Of a stretch of DNA of 61,257 nucleotides, positions 26,758-35,462 are shown one piece after another. This DNA comes from B1SED10-16 sp046498365. Its GTDB lineage: Bacteria; Desulfobacterota; Desulfobacteria; Desulfobacterales; Desulfosalsimonadaceae. The first letter of the stretch is position 1, and every line of letters starts with the position of its first letter. The notes below the pieces were generated by a model. It ran no database searches and had not been told where the DNA came from. It saw only the letters and a list, made by a program, of their open reading frames with translations. The stretch spans positions 1 to 61,257 of the forward strand of contig JAWOAV010000070.1 of assembly GCA_046498365.1 (NCBI GenBank), given 5' to 3'. Both the position numbers and the translations under genes were made by a program.

Positions 26758-27693
26758 TTATTCAACGACAAAGGCCCGCGCACAGGCAACGATGTCTTCC
26801 CTCCGCCCCGGTTCAAACCATTGTATTTCCGGATCTTTCCGAAACCACGTCAACTGCCGCTTGGCATATTGCCGGGTATCCCGTTTCAACGTGGCGAGTG
26901 TCGCGCCCCAGTCTGCCTCTCCCCGGATAAAGGCGGCCATATGCCGGTAGCCAAGCGCCTGCATGGGACGGAGGCTTTCGTGATATCCGGCCGCCAAAAG
27001 CTGCTTGACCTCGTCACACAGTCCCTGCCGGGCCATCTCCTCCACCCGTTGATCAATACGCGCATAAAGCGCCTGCCGATCCATGAAAAGGCCGATCTTT
27101 AAAACATGGTACGGCGCATCGGAAAACCCGTGCCTGCGCCTGTATTCGCTCATGGGCATACCGCTTGCCTCGTAAACCTCGAGGGCACGCACAATCCGGT
27201 AGGTATCGTTGGGGTGGATTTTTTCCGCCGTCTCCGGATCGCAGTCCGCAAGGCGCCGGTACAGCGGCTCCCCCCCTGAAAGCGCCGCCGCTTCTCTCAA
27301 CCGATGTCGGACCGTCTCATCTTCCGGTACGGCATCGCAAAGCCCATAGAGAAGGGCCTTAATATAAAAGCCCGTTCCGCCCACAATGACCGGAATGCGG
27401 CCACGGCGCAGAATGGCATTGACCGCTGCCCTGGATTCCCTGCTGAAACGGGCGGCATCGTAGGGTCCATCGGGGTCGGCGATATCGACCATGTGATGTA
27501 CGACGCGGCGCTTTTCTTCGGCAGTCGGCTTGGCGGTGCCGATGTCCATGTACCTGTATATCTGCATTGAATCGGCGCCCACAATCTCACCGCCGACCCG
27601 TTCGGCAACATCGATGGCGACAGACGTTTTGCCGATCGCCGTGGGCCCGCAGATCAGGATGATTTTCGGCTTGTTGTTTTCAATGCATTCCAT
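26758..27693 (-). CDS. miaA: tRNA dimethylallyltransferase MiaA
   Basis: MiaA adds a dimethylallyl group to N6 of adenosine 37 in tRNAs that read UNN codons. The 311-residue protein has the P-loop ILICGPTAIGKTSVAIDVAE, then GGEIVGADSMQIYRYMDIGTAKP and the PVIVGGTGFYIKALLYG motif. Its C-terminal part holds ALGYRHMAAFIRGE and YAKRQLTWFRKDPEIQWF. The ATG start at 27693 was chosen over an upstream TTG three codons earlier. It converges on the response regulator and is divergent from the hdrA operon. Confidence 0.96.
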   Translation of the reverse strand: MECIENNKPKIILICGPTAIGKTSVAIDVAERVGGEIVGADSMQIYRYMDIGTAKPTAEEKRRVVHHMVDIADPDGPYDAARFSRESRAAVNAILRRGRIPVIVGGTGFYIKALLYGLCDAVPEDETVRHRLREAAALSGGEPLYRRLADCDPETAEKIHPNDTYRIVRALEVYEASGMPMSEYRRRHGFSDAPYHVLKIGLFMDRQALYARIDQRVEEMARQGLCDEVKQLLAAGYHESLRPMQALGYRHMAAFIRGEADWGATLATLKRDTRQYAKRQLTWFRKDPEIQWFEPGRREDIVACARAFVVE

Positions 27694-27838
27694 TATCCGC
27701 AATTTCCGCTATTCCGCCTGCCGCGCTACAGGCAGACACGTTTAGAACCGTATTCCTCCCAGGGGCGTTACCCCCCACAACCTGCGAAAACCCGACCTTT
27801 TCCATCCTTGCCCCGAAGACCGGCCGCTTAAAATTATA

Positions 27839-27867
27839 TTGACATCACATTATTAAATGGATATCAA
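27839..27867 (+). promoter_or_regulatory. Candidate promoter of the hdrA operon
   Basis: TTGACA and TATCAA are separated by 17 bases, about 90 bases upstream of the hdrA start codon in an AT-rich segment. Only four of six -10 bases match the consensus. Confidence 0.4.
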
Positions 27868-27955
27868 GATTATTTGACTAAAAATTTCATTCGTATGCGG
27901 ACCATACGTATATGCCTATGCAAATCCCATGCAAACCATTGACAGGAGTACAAGC

Positions 27956-30900
27956 ATGACACAAAATAAAATCGGTTCGGTAATGGTTGTCGGCGGCGGC
28001 ATCGCCGGGATGCAATCGGCCCTTGATCTGGCGGATGCCGGATACTACGTCTACCTTATTGAAAAAGGACCGTCCATAGGCGGCGTTATGGCGCAGCTGG
28101 ACAAAACCTTCCCCACCAACGACTGTGCCATGTGAATTATCTCGCCGAAACTGGTCGAGGTCGGCCGGCACTTGAACATAGAGATCATCACCCTGGCGGA
28201 AATTCAGGATATCAGCGGGGAGGCCGGAAATTTTTCCGTGGACGTCCTCAAGCACCCGAGATACATTGATGAGGACAAGTGTATCGCCTGCGGGGTGTGC
28301 GCCGAAAAATGCCCGAAAAAAATTATCGATACCTACAACGCGGGGCTGTCAAAACGCAAGGCCGCCCATGTGGAATACCCTCAGGCGGTTCCGCTAAAGT
28401 ACGTGATCGATCCGGACAATTGTATATACCTGCAAAAAGGCAAATGCGGGGTCTGCAAGAAAAAGTGCCCCGTGGATGCCGTTGATTTCGATCAGAAGCC
28501 CGAAAACAGGACCATCAACGTGGGCTCAGTAATCCTGGCCCCGGGTTTCGAGCCATTTCCGCCGGAATCTTTTGAAAACTACCAGTATGCCAAGCATCCA
28601 AACGTGATCACTTCCCTCGAGTTCGAACGGCTGTTATCGGCGTCCGGCCCGACCCAGGGGCATGTAACGCGCCCCTCCGACAATGAGGAACCCAAAAAAA
28701 TCGCCTGGTTCCAGTGCGTGGGGTCGCGGGATATGAACCGTTGCGACAACGCCTACTGTTCCTCGGTGTGCTGCATGTACGCCATCAAGGAGGCGGTCAT
28801 TGCCAAGGAGCATGCCGGCGATGATCTGGATTGCGCAATCTTCTTTATGGACATGCGGACCCACGGCAAGGATTTCGAACGGTTCTATGACAACGCCAAA
28901 GAAAAAAGCGGCGTACGGTTCATCCGGAGCCGCGTACATACCGTTTCCCCGGTAACCGGGTCGGATGACCTTGAACTCCGTTTTGTGACCGAGGACGGCA
29001 CGCTCAAGACGGAAGTGTTCGACATGATCGTGCTCTCCGTGGGCATGCAGACGCCGAAGGCCCTGGTCGACCTGTCCGAAAAACTGGGGATTTCCCTCAC
29101 ACCCGGAAATTTTGCAGACACGCAGACGTTTTTTCCGGTGGCCACCTCACGCCCCGGCATCTTTGTTTCCGGTGCCTTTCAGGGACCCAAGGACATTCCC
29201 CAGGCAGTGGTGGATTCCAGCGCCGCATCGGCTGCCGCGGCGGAGCTGCTCGCGGATGTGCGAAATACCTGCACCAGGGAAAAGGAAATCGTCCCCGAAT
29301 TGAATGTTCTGGGAGACCGCCCCAAAATCGGTGTCCTCATATGCCAGTGCGGGACCAATATCGCCGGCGTCGTCGACGTGCCCAAGGTCGTGGACTACGC
29401 CGCCACCCTCCCCTACGTGGAGCTGGCGACGGACAAGCTGTTCGCCTGTTCCCAGGATGCCCAGGACAACATGGTCGAACTGATAAAGGAAAAGGGTCTC
29501 AACCGGATCGTTATCGCGGCCTGCACCCCGAAAACCCATGAACCGCTGTTCCAGGATACGCTCACAGCCGCGGGATTGAACAAGTATCTTTTTGAAATGA
29601 CCAATATCCGCAACCAGGATTCATGGGTTCATAAAAATAACCCGGAAATGGCCACAGAAAAAGCCAAGGACCTTGTTCGTATGGCCGTTTCCAAGGTTGC
29701 CCTGCAGGAGCCGCTTAAAGAAGTGGAATTGCCGGTCAACCAGACGGCAATGGTCGTCGGCGGCGGCATTGCCGGTATGGCCGCTGCAAAAAGCTTTGCG
29801 GAACAAGGTTATGAAACGCATCTCGTGGAAAAGGGCAGCTGCCTTGGTGGACAGGCCCGCCAGCTGTTCATGACGGCCAAGGGGGAATCCATCCAGGAGA
29901 AGCTGGCCGAAATGATCGCCGACGTGGAAGCGGACAAGCGCATCCACCTGCACCTCGACACGCAATTGTCGCACGTGGACGGATTCGTGGGCAATTTCGA
30001 GACGACCCTCTCTTCCAACGGAAACGAGACCACCCTTGAACACGGCGTGGCGGTGCTTGCAACCGGGGCCTCCCCCCACAAAACGTCCGAGTATGGATAC
30101 GGAAACGATGAACGGATTATCACCAGTCTGGATCTCGACAAAAAACTGATGGATGATGACCCTTCCCTCAAAACACTCAACGGCGCCGTTTTCATTCAAT
30201 GCGTCGGTTCGAGGGAGCCGGAACGGATGTACTGTTCGCGGATCTGCTGCACGCATTCCATTGAAAATGCGATTCAGCTCAAGGAAAAAAACCCGGATAT
30301 GAACGTCTACATCCTCTACAGGGATATCCGGACATACGGTGAAAAGGAACTGCTCTACAAAAAGGCTCGCCAACTGGGCGTTATTTTCATTCGCTACAGC
30401 CTGGACAACAAACCGGTGGTAAAAGCGGACAAGGACCGGCTCACAGTAAACGTGGTGGATCACATCCTGAACATGCCGCTGGAACTGAACGTGGACATGG
30501 TCACGCTGGCCACGGCCATTATTCCCAACACGGATGAGACCCTGTCCAATTTTTTCAAGGTCGCTACCAACGCGGACGGTTTTTTTATAGAAAAACACGC
30601 CAAGCTGGGGCCGTCCGAATTTTCAACAGACGGGGTGTACCTTTGCGGACTGGCGCATTATCCGAAGCCCATCGATGAATCCATTGCCCAGGCAAAAGCC
30701 GCGGTTGCAAGGGCGGTAACCCTGCTGGCAAAACAGACCATTTTCTCCAGCGGCACCGTTGCGATGGTCGATCCGATGCTGTGCGCCGCCTGCGGCGTAT
30801 GCGTCAGCATCTGCCCGTATTCTGCGCCGAAATTTACCGAAGAGGGCCGGTTTGAAGGAAAAGCGGAAGTCAACCCGGCGCTGTGCAAGGGATGCGGGCT

Positions 30901-30997
30901 CTGCGTTGCCTCCTGCCGCTCCGGCGCCATTCATCTCAAGGGGTTTGATACCGACCAGATTCTTACGCAGATATTTGAAATGGATGAAGCCGTATAA
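27956..30997 (+). CDS. hdrA: Selenocysteine-containing HdrA-like FAD/iron-sulfur subunit (UGA at codon 60)
   Basis: HdrA-type proteins carry the FAD that splits electrons between ferredoxin and a disulfide acceptor. AGGAG lies seven bases before the start. An in-frame TGA at 28133-28135 (codon 60) interrupts NDCAM-U-IISPKLVEVG, where relatives have Cys, and the reading frame continues to 30997. The full product would be 1013 residues, much longer than standard HdrA (about 650). In order it has: FAD motif GGGIAG (13-18), the C57/U60 pair, ferredoxin motif CIACGVCAEKCP (about 109-119), a second Cys cluster, an HdrA-type ICQCGTNIAG region, a second FAD motif near 602, and two C-terminal 4Fe-4S motifs near 943 and 980. 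It heads an operon with MvhD/Flx-like genes. Standard gene callers will split or truncate it. Confidence 0.93.
28144..28165 (+). promoter_or_regulatory. Candidate bacterial SECIS hairpin for HdrA Sec60
   Basis: GCCGA (28144-28148) pairs with TCGGC (28161-28165), and an inner CT/AG pair presents a GGTCG apical loop. The loop begins 17 bases after the UGA, within the 16-37 base range known for bacterial SECIS elements. Confidence 0.6.
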
Positions 30998-31108
30998 TAG
31001 AAAAAAACAGCCTCTCTGTGAATATCCTGCCAGATCGGCAGGGGGTTTTCCGGCAGGGCGCAACCCGATTAGAACATGAACTGGACAAGCGGACAAGGAG
31101 TGCGACAA

Positions 31109-31543
31109 ATGGCCACAAAAGAACCGAAAATCATCAGCTTTCTTTGTAACTGGTGCAGTTACGGGGCAGCCGACCTCGCCGGGGTCAGCCGCATGGAATA
31201 CCCCGCCAATATCCGGGTCATCCGGATTCCCTGCACGGGGCGGATGAGCGTCAAGTTCGTCCTGGCGGCCCTGCGCCAGGGAGCCGACGCTGTCTGGGTC
31301 TCCGGCTGACATCCCGGTGAATGCCATTACCTGGAAGGTAATTATTATGCACGCAGAAAATTCACCCTTATGAAAAACCTCCTGGAACACATGGGCATCG
31401 ACCCGGGCAGGCTGCATTTTTCATGGATTTCCTCGGCTGAATCCACGAAATTTGTAGAAGTGGCCAAAAAGGTCACCGAAGAGGTTATGGCCCTGCAGTC
31501 GAAGGAAAAGAAATACATGAAAACGAAACCGAAGGTTGCATAA
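31109..31543 (+). CDS. mvhD: Selenocysteine-containing MvhD/FlxD subunit (UGA at codon 67)
   Basis: MvhD/FlxD proteins carry a 2Fe-2S cluster that passes electrons into HdrA. AAGGAG lies eight bases before the ATG. The reading frame runs through a TGA at 31307-31309 (codon 67) and ends at TAA 31541-31543, giving 144 residues. The context WVSG-U-HPGECHYLEGN matches the MvhD motif in which the first position is Cys in most homologs and Sec in some. Other likely cluster ligands are Cys13 and Cys16 (FLCNWCSYG), Cys42 (PCTGRM) and Cys72. The gene after it begins one base beyond its stop. Read without recoding it would look like a truncated 66-residue protein. Confidence 0.93.
31326..31342 (+). promoter_or_regulatory. 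Candidate bacterial SECIS hairpin for MvhD Sec67
   Basis: ATTACC (31326-31331) and GGTAAT (31337-31342) form a perfect 6-bp stem with a TGGAA loop. The loop starts 23 bases after the UGA, within the usual range, and contains the G residues expected in the apical loop. Confidence 0.7.
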
Positions 31544-31544
31544 G

Positions 31545-32504
31545 ATGACATCGTATACGGATAAGATCAGGGAAATCTCGAAGCGCCTGCTGAAGGAAGG
31601 CAAGGTCGACATGGTCATCGGGTTTACCAAAGGGAGCGTCCCGATGATGAATCAACCCATGTTTGCCCGAAACCAAAACGATGTGGACGGTTTTGTGTGG
31701 GACGGCAACTGTGGGATCAATCTTGCCAATTACGTCACCGGCCGCAGCGAAAAAATCGGAATTGTCGCCAAGGGTTGCGATTCAAGGAATCTTGCGGTCC
31801 ATATCGTTGAAAACAAGATCAAACGCGATCAGCTCTATATCATCGGCGTCCCGTGCACCGGCATGGTGGACCGGCATAGGCTCACGGCCAGCGTTGGCGG
31901 CGAAATTGAAGCCATCGAAGAGGACGAAGCCGGAAAAAGCGTTACCGTGTCCGGAAATGATTTTTCCGAAACCTTTGACCGGGCGGATGTGCTCCAGGAA
32001 AACTGCGCGCTGTGCATGCACCGGAACCCCGTTATTTACGACGAACTCATCGCCGAGGCGGTTCCCGAGCAGACTGAAGATAGCGTGGACCGCTACGAAG
32101 CGGTCCGGAAAGTGGAGGAAATGAGTCCCGAGGAAAAATGGGCCTATTTCGACGACCTGCTTTCCGACTGCATCCGGTGCTATGCATGCAGGAACGCCTG
32201 CCCGCTTTGCTACTGCCCCACCTGCTTTGTGGATGAATCAAAGCCCCAGTGGGTCGGCAAGAGCATTGACCCCACGGACATCCGAATATTTCATTTCCTT
32301 CGGGCCTACCACTGCGCCGGCCGCTGCACCGATTGCGGCGCATGCGTCCGAAGCTGTCCCATGGGAATCAATGTACGGGCGCTGACAAAAAAGCTTGAAA
32401 AAGACTGCCTGGAATATTTCGGATGGGAAGCCGGCCTGACCACAGAGCAGAGGCCCCCGCTTGATACCTATAAACCGGATGATCCGGAACAGTTTATCAA
32501 GTAA
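31545..32504 (+). CDS. Flx-type iron-sulfur subunit (FlxC-like, F420-hydrogenase beta-related)
   Basis: A 319-residue cytosolic redox subunit beginning one base after mvhD. The N-terminal two thirds (NCGINLANYVTGRSEKIGIV, AKGCDSRNLAVHIVENKIK and GVPCTGMVD) resemble the FrhB/FdhB-type flavin and iron-sulfur fold. The C-terminal part carries two cysteine clusters, CIRCYACRNACPLCYCPTC and CAGRCTDCGACVRSCPMG, each able to bind a 4Fe-4S centre. It lies between the MvhD subunit and an AsrA-like subunit, the same company as FlxC in flxABCD-hdr clusters. The exact electron path is inferred. Confidence 0.85.
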   Translation: MTSYTDKIREISKRLLKEGKVDMVIGFTKGSVPMMNQPMFARNQNDVDGFVWDGNCGINLANYVTGRSEKIGIVAKGCDSRNLAVHIVENKIKRDQLYIIGVPCTGMVDRHRLTASVGGEIEAIEEDEAGKSVTVSGNDFSETFDRADVLQENCALCMHRNPVIYDELIAEAVPEQTEDSVDRYEAVRKVEEMSPEEKWAYFDDLLSDCIRCYACRNACPLCYCPTCFVDESKPQWVGKSIDPTDIRIFHFLRAYHCAGRCTDCGACVRSCPMGINVRALTKKLEKDCLEYFGWEAGLTTEQRPPLDTYKPDDPEQFIK

Positions 32505-32552
32505 TTTGGGTGACAGGCGCATGAATATCATTCAGTGACAAGGGCATATACC

Positions 32553-33626
32553 ATGAAAGTCATACAGATAGACAAATCCGAGCTGGATGCCGGTCTGGAA
32601 AAACTGGAAAACGAATTCCGGCTCATCGGTCCTGTGAAAGAAAAAGACTATCACCTGTTTAAAACGCTGACCCCCGGACAAAAGCCCGATCTAGGCTATA
32701 TCAACACCCGGCTTTCCGCCCGGTCGATTCTCTATCCCCAGTCCGAGGTCATGTTTGCGTTTTCGCTGGATAAAAACGACGAGAACTATGCTGTACTGCA
32801 GGAACCGCAAAAAGACCGGCAGCCGACGGCGGTTATCGGCATACGCCCCTGCGATGCGGATGCATATGAGGTTGTCCGGCGGAATTTCGATACGCCGGAG
32901 TACAAGGACCCATATTGGCTTAAGAATTATGAGTCCACAACGCTCGTGGGGCTGGCATGCAGCAGCCCCTGCCCGACCTGCTTCTGCACCAGCGCCGTAT
33001 CCGGTCCCTTTTCAGAAAAAAACGTGGACATCCTGCTGGTTGACAGTGGCGATCACTACCTGGCACGCCTGGTAACGGAAAAAGGGGAAAAACTGGCAGA
33101 AACCGCCGGATGGAACCGTCCTGCGGAAAATGCCGACGAAACCGTCGAAAAAATGAAGCGGGATGCAGAATCGAAAATCAAATCCGAGGTATCCACCGAC
33201 AACCTGGCGAGCCAATCATTGATCGATCTGTATGAAGCGGAAGCCGCCATATGGGAGCCTGAAGCCTTCGCGTGCATCAATTGCGGCACGTGCACCCATG
33301 CCTGCCCGACCTGCTGGTGCTTCGACGTGCAGGACGAAACATACGGCAAGGCCGGCTTTCGGATGAGGAACTGGGACAGCTGCATGTACCCGCTCTTTAC
33401 CGTGCATGCCTCCGGCCACAACCCGCGGGGGACAAAAATTGCGCGGGTTCGCCAGCGCTTCATGCACAAGCTCAAATATTACGTGGACAAGTATGAAAAT
33501 GGGATACAGTGCACCGGCTGCGGCCGATGCGTTCGCCTGTGCCCGGTCAACATTGACATCCGAAGGATTTGCAACAAGATGAACAGCTATGATCCCGAGA
33601 CATGTAGCTGCGCAGTCACGTCGTGA
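32553..33626 (+). CDS. 4Fe-4S dicluster subunit, FlxB/AsrA-like
   Basis: A 357-residue iron-sulfur protein related to anaerobic sulfite reductase subunit A and the beta subunit of sulfhydrogenases. AAGGG precedes the ATG at 32553. The region QPTAVIGIRPCDADAYEVVR is characteristic. Cysteine sets include CSSPCPTCFC, CINCGTCTHACPTCWC and CTGCGRCVRLCPVNID, the last two resembling paired ferredoxin motifs. It follows the FlxC-like gene by 48 bases and is followed by the FAD/NAD-binding subunit after 19 bases. It would carry electrons between the NAD(P)H-oxidising subunit and the MvhD/HdrA side. Confidence 0.87.
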   Translation: MKVIQIDKSELDAGLEKLENEFRLIGPVKEKDYHLFKTLTPGQKPDLGYINTRLSARSILYPQSEVMFAFSLDKNDENYAVLQEPQKDRQPTAVIGIRPCDADAYEVVRRNFDTPEYKDPYWLKNYESTTLVGLACSSPCPTCFCTSAVSGPFSEKNVDILLVDSGDHYLARLVTEKGEKLAETAGWNRPAENADETVEKMKRDAESKIKSEVSTDNLASQSLIDLYEAEAAIWEPEAFACINCGTCTHACPTCWCFDVQDETYGKAGFRMRNWDSCMYPLFTVHASGHNPRGTKIARVRQRFMHKLKYYVDKYENGIQCTGCGRCVRLCPVNIDIRRICNKMNSYDPETCSCAVTS

Positions 33627-33645
33627 TAGGATAAAGGGGGTTATT

Positions 33646-34491
33646 GTGCACAATCCGTATTTACCATACCCGGTTCGAATCGATGACATTACGGTCGAAA
33701 CCGAAGATAAAAGTCTGAAAACATTTACGTTCGTTTTTTTAGATCCCGAGGACGAAGAAAAATTTGCGTATCGGGCCGGGCAGTTTGCCGAACTTTCAAT
33801 CGCCGGTTTGGGTGAAATCCCCATCGGCATCGCTTCTTCCCCGACGGAAAAAGGGTTTGTCAAATTCACCGTTTTCAAGACCGGGAAGGTGACATCCTAT
33901 CTTCATGCCATGAAAGAAGGGGACATCATGGGCGTGCGCGGCCCCATGGGCAACTCATACCCATGGGAGATGCTCGAAGGGAAAAACGTGGTGATCATCG
34001 GCGGCGGTTTTGCGTTTACCACGCTTAGGTCCTCCATCGTGCATATGCTCCACCCGGACAACCGTTCAAAGTTCAAGGACATCCACGTCATTTACGGCGC
34101 CCGGTCACCGGGCATGCTGCTGTACAAGGAGGAGCTCATGGCGTGGGCCGATCGTGACGATATCCATATGCACATCACCGTCGACGGTACGGATGATCCG
34201 GAGTGGAAGTACCACAAGGGTTTTGTTCCGGCAATCACGGAGCAGGAGGCCCCTCCGGGCAATGCGGATACATACGCCATTGTCTGCGGGCCGCCCGTTA
34301 TGATCAAATTTACACAGCCGGTTCTCGACAAGCTTGGGTACGGGCACGACCAGATCATCATGTCCCTGGAAAACCGTATGAAATGCGGCATCGGCATATG
34401 CGGCCACTGCAATATCGGCAAGGAGCTGGTATGCAAGGACGGGCCGGTGTTCACCCTGGAGCAGCTGAACAAAACGCCAAAAGAATACTGA
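33646..34491 (+). CDS. FAD/NAD(P)-binding oxidoreductase, FlxA/AsrB-like
   Basis: A 281-residue ferredoxin-NADP reductase-type subunit, the probable NAD(P)H entry or exit point of the complex. The GTG start is preceded by GGGGG five bases upstream. The flavin domain shows YRAGQFAELSIAGLGEIPIG with IASSP. The nucleotide-binding domain shows NVVIIGGGFAFTTLRSSIVH and CGPPVMIKF. The C-terminal motif KCGIGICGHCNIG with a later Cys (LVCKDGPVF) can bind a 2Fe-2S cluster, as in dihydroorotate dehydrogenase electron-transfer and AsrB proteins. It is the last gene of the hdrA-mvhD-flx-like operon. Family membership is clear, but the preference for NADH or NADPH is not. Confidence 0.9.
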   Translation: MHNPYLPYPVRIDDITVETEDKSLKTFTFVFLDPEDEEKFAYRAGQFAELSIAGLGEIPIGIASSPTEKGFVKFTVFKTGKVTSYLHAMKEGDIMGVRGPMGNSYPWEMLEGKNVVIIGGGFAFTTLRSSIVHMLHPDNRSKFKDIHVIYGARSPGMLLYKEELMAWADRDDIHMHITVDGTDDPEWKYHKGFVPAITEQEAPPGNADTYAIVCGPPVMIKFTQPVLDKLGYGHDQIIMSLENRMKCGIGICGHCNIGKELVCKDGPVFTLEQLNKTPKEY

Positions 34492-34516
34492 TACGGTCAT
34501 ATGCTTTATTTTAATA

Positions 34517-34545
34517 TTGACATTTCAGGGCGTGTCGATTAAATT
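34517..34545 (+). promoter_or_regulatory. Candidate sigma-70 promoter of dsrC
   Basis: A perfect TTGACA is followed after 17 bases by TAAATT. Transcription would start about 85-90 bases upstream of dsrC, so dsrC may be expressed separately from the flx-like genes. Confidence 0.5.
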
Positions 34546-34638
34546 ACGCAATTTACAGCCTATGTACGTCAGCATCCTGGACAATAAATATTATTATCGG
34601 GCAGTATAAGAAAAAACAAATTAAAGGAGGATACTTAC

Positions 34639-34956
34639 ATGCCGACAGTGGAATTTGAAGGAAACACTTTTACTATCGACGAAGACGGGTTCATCGATTC
34701 TTTTGAAAACTGGAACAAGGACTGGGTTCAGTATGTAAAACAGCAGGAAGGGATTGATGAACTTTCCGAAGAACACTGGAAGGTAATCGACGTTCTTCAG
34801 GACTATTACAAGAAAAACGGGATCGCCCCCATGGTGCGCGTCCTTTCAAAGCTTACCGGGTTCAAGCTGAAACATATTTATGAACTGTTTCCCTCCGGGC
34901 CGGGCAAAGGCGCATGTAAAATGGCCGGACTTCCGAAACCCACCGGATGCGTGTAA
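34639..34956 (+). CDS. dsrC: DsrC sulfur-carrier protein
   Basis: DsrC is the physiological partner of dissimilatory sulfite reductase. It leaves that reaction as a trisulfide or disulfide on its two C-terminal cysteines and is then reduced by a membrane or soluble disulfide reductase. The 105-residue protein shows the family start TVEFEGNTFTIDEDGFI and ends GACKMAGLPKPTGCV, with both redox cysteines present (Cys93 and Cys104, the penultimate residue), as in true DsrC and unlike TusE-type homologs with only one. AAAGGAGG precedes the start and a strong terminator follows. It sits directly after the hdrA-flx-like operon, which could contribute to DsrC reduction. That link is inference. Confidence 0.97.
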   Translation: MPTVEFEGNTFTIDEDGFIDSFENWNKDWVQYVKQQEGIDELSEEHWKVIDVLQDYYKKNGIAPMVRVLSKLTGFKLKHIYELFPSGPGKGACKMAGLPKPTGCV

Positions 34957-34998
34957 TACCGCCTTCACGTCTATTCCGGGCGTACTTGTATTTTATTG

Positions 34999-35035
34999 AA
35001 AGAGCCCTGCCTTTAATGCAGGGCTCTTTTCTTTT
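34999..35035 (+). terminator. Rho-independent terminator of dsrC
   Basis: AAAGAGCCCTGC and GCAGGGCTCTTT form a perfect 12-bp stem with a 7-base loop, followed by a T-rich tract. It begins 42 bases after the dsrC stop. Confidence 0.92.
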
Positions 35036-35047
35036 TCAGGGGGATGG

Positions 35048-35455
35048 ATGAGAACGGAAACCATCAGGGTCAAAACCAATCAAAAAATTGAAATGGTCGA
35101 TATAACGCCGGACATTACCCATAAAATCCAATCGTCAGGCTATAAAAGCGGCGTGGTCATGGCCTATGTACCGCACACCACATCCGCCATAACCATCAAC
35201 GAGGGGGCGGATCCTGACGTTAAACGCGACATGCTCATGATCCTGGACCAGATGGTGCCGTTAAAGGCCGGATACCGCCACGCAGAAGGCAATTCGGCCG
35301 CACATATAAAGGCCTCGCTGGTGGGCCAATCCGTGCTGTTCGGCGTTGACGACGGCAAGTTGGTATTGGGTACATGGCAGTCCATTTTCTTTTGCGAGTT
35401 TGACGGCCCGAGAGTGCGGCGTGTGGATATCCATTATCTTTCAAGCAGCGGATAA
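35048..35455 (+). CDS. YjbQ family protein (UPF0047)
   Basis: A 135-residue protein of the widespread YjbQ/UPF0047 family, sometimes annotated as a secondary thiamine-phosphate synthase enzyme. Family motifs visible are YVPHTTSAITINEGADPDV and YRHAEGNSAAHIKASLVG, which hold the conserved His and Glu residues, then LGTWQSIFFCEFDGPR. The start lies after GGGGG in the spacer downstream of the dsrC terminator. The ahb-like gene follows after seven bases. The cellular role of YjbQ remains poorly defined. Confidence 0.92.
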   Translation: MRTETIRVKTNQKIEMVDITPDITHKIQSSGYKSGVVMAYVPHTTSAITINEGADPDVKRDMLMILDQMVPLKAGYRHAEGNSAAHIKASLVGQSVLFGVDDGKLVLGTWQSIFFCEFDGPRVRRVDIHYLSSSG

Positions 35456-35462
35456 AACCAGC

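Noticed and set aside
28133..28135. TGA in hdrA as a nonsense mutation creating a pseudogene
   Set aside because: Frame, similarity and codon use continue unchanged after it, the position is a known Cys/Sec site, and a SECIS-like hairpin follows. A neighbouring gene shows the same pattern.
33664..33680. tRNA-like GGTTCGAATC string
   Set aside because: It lies inside the FlxA-like coding sequence and has no flanking acceptor or anticodon arms.
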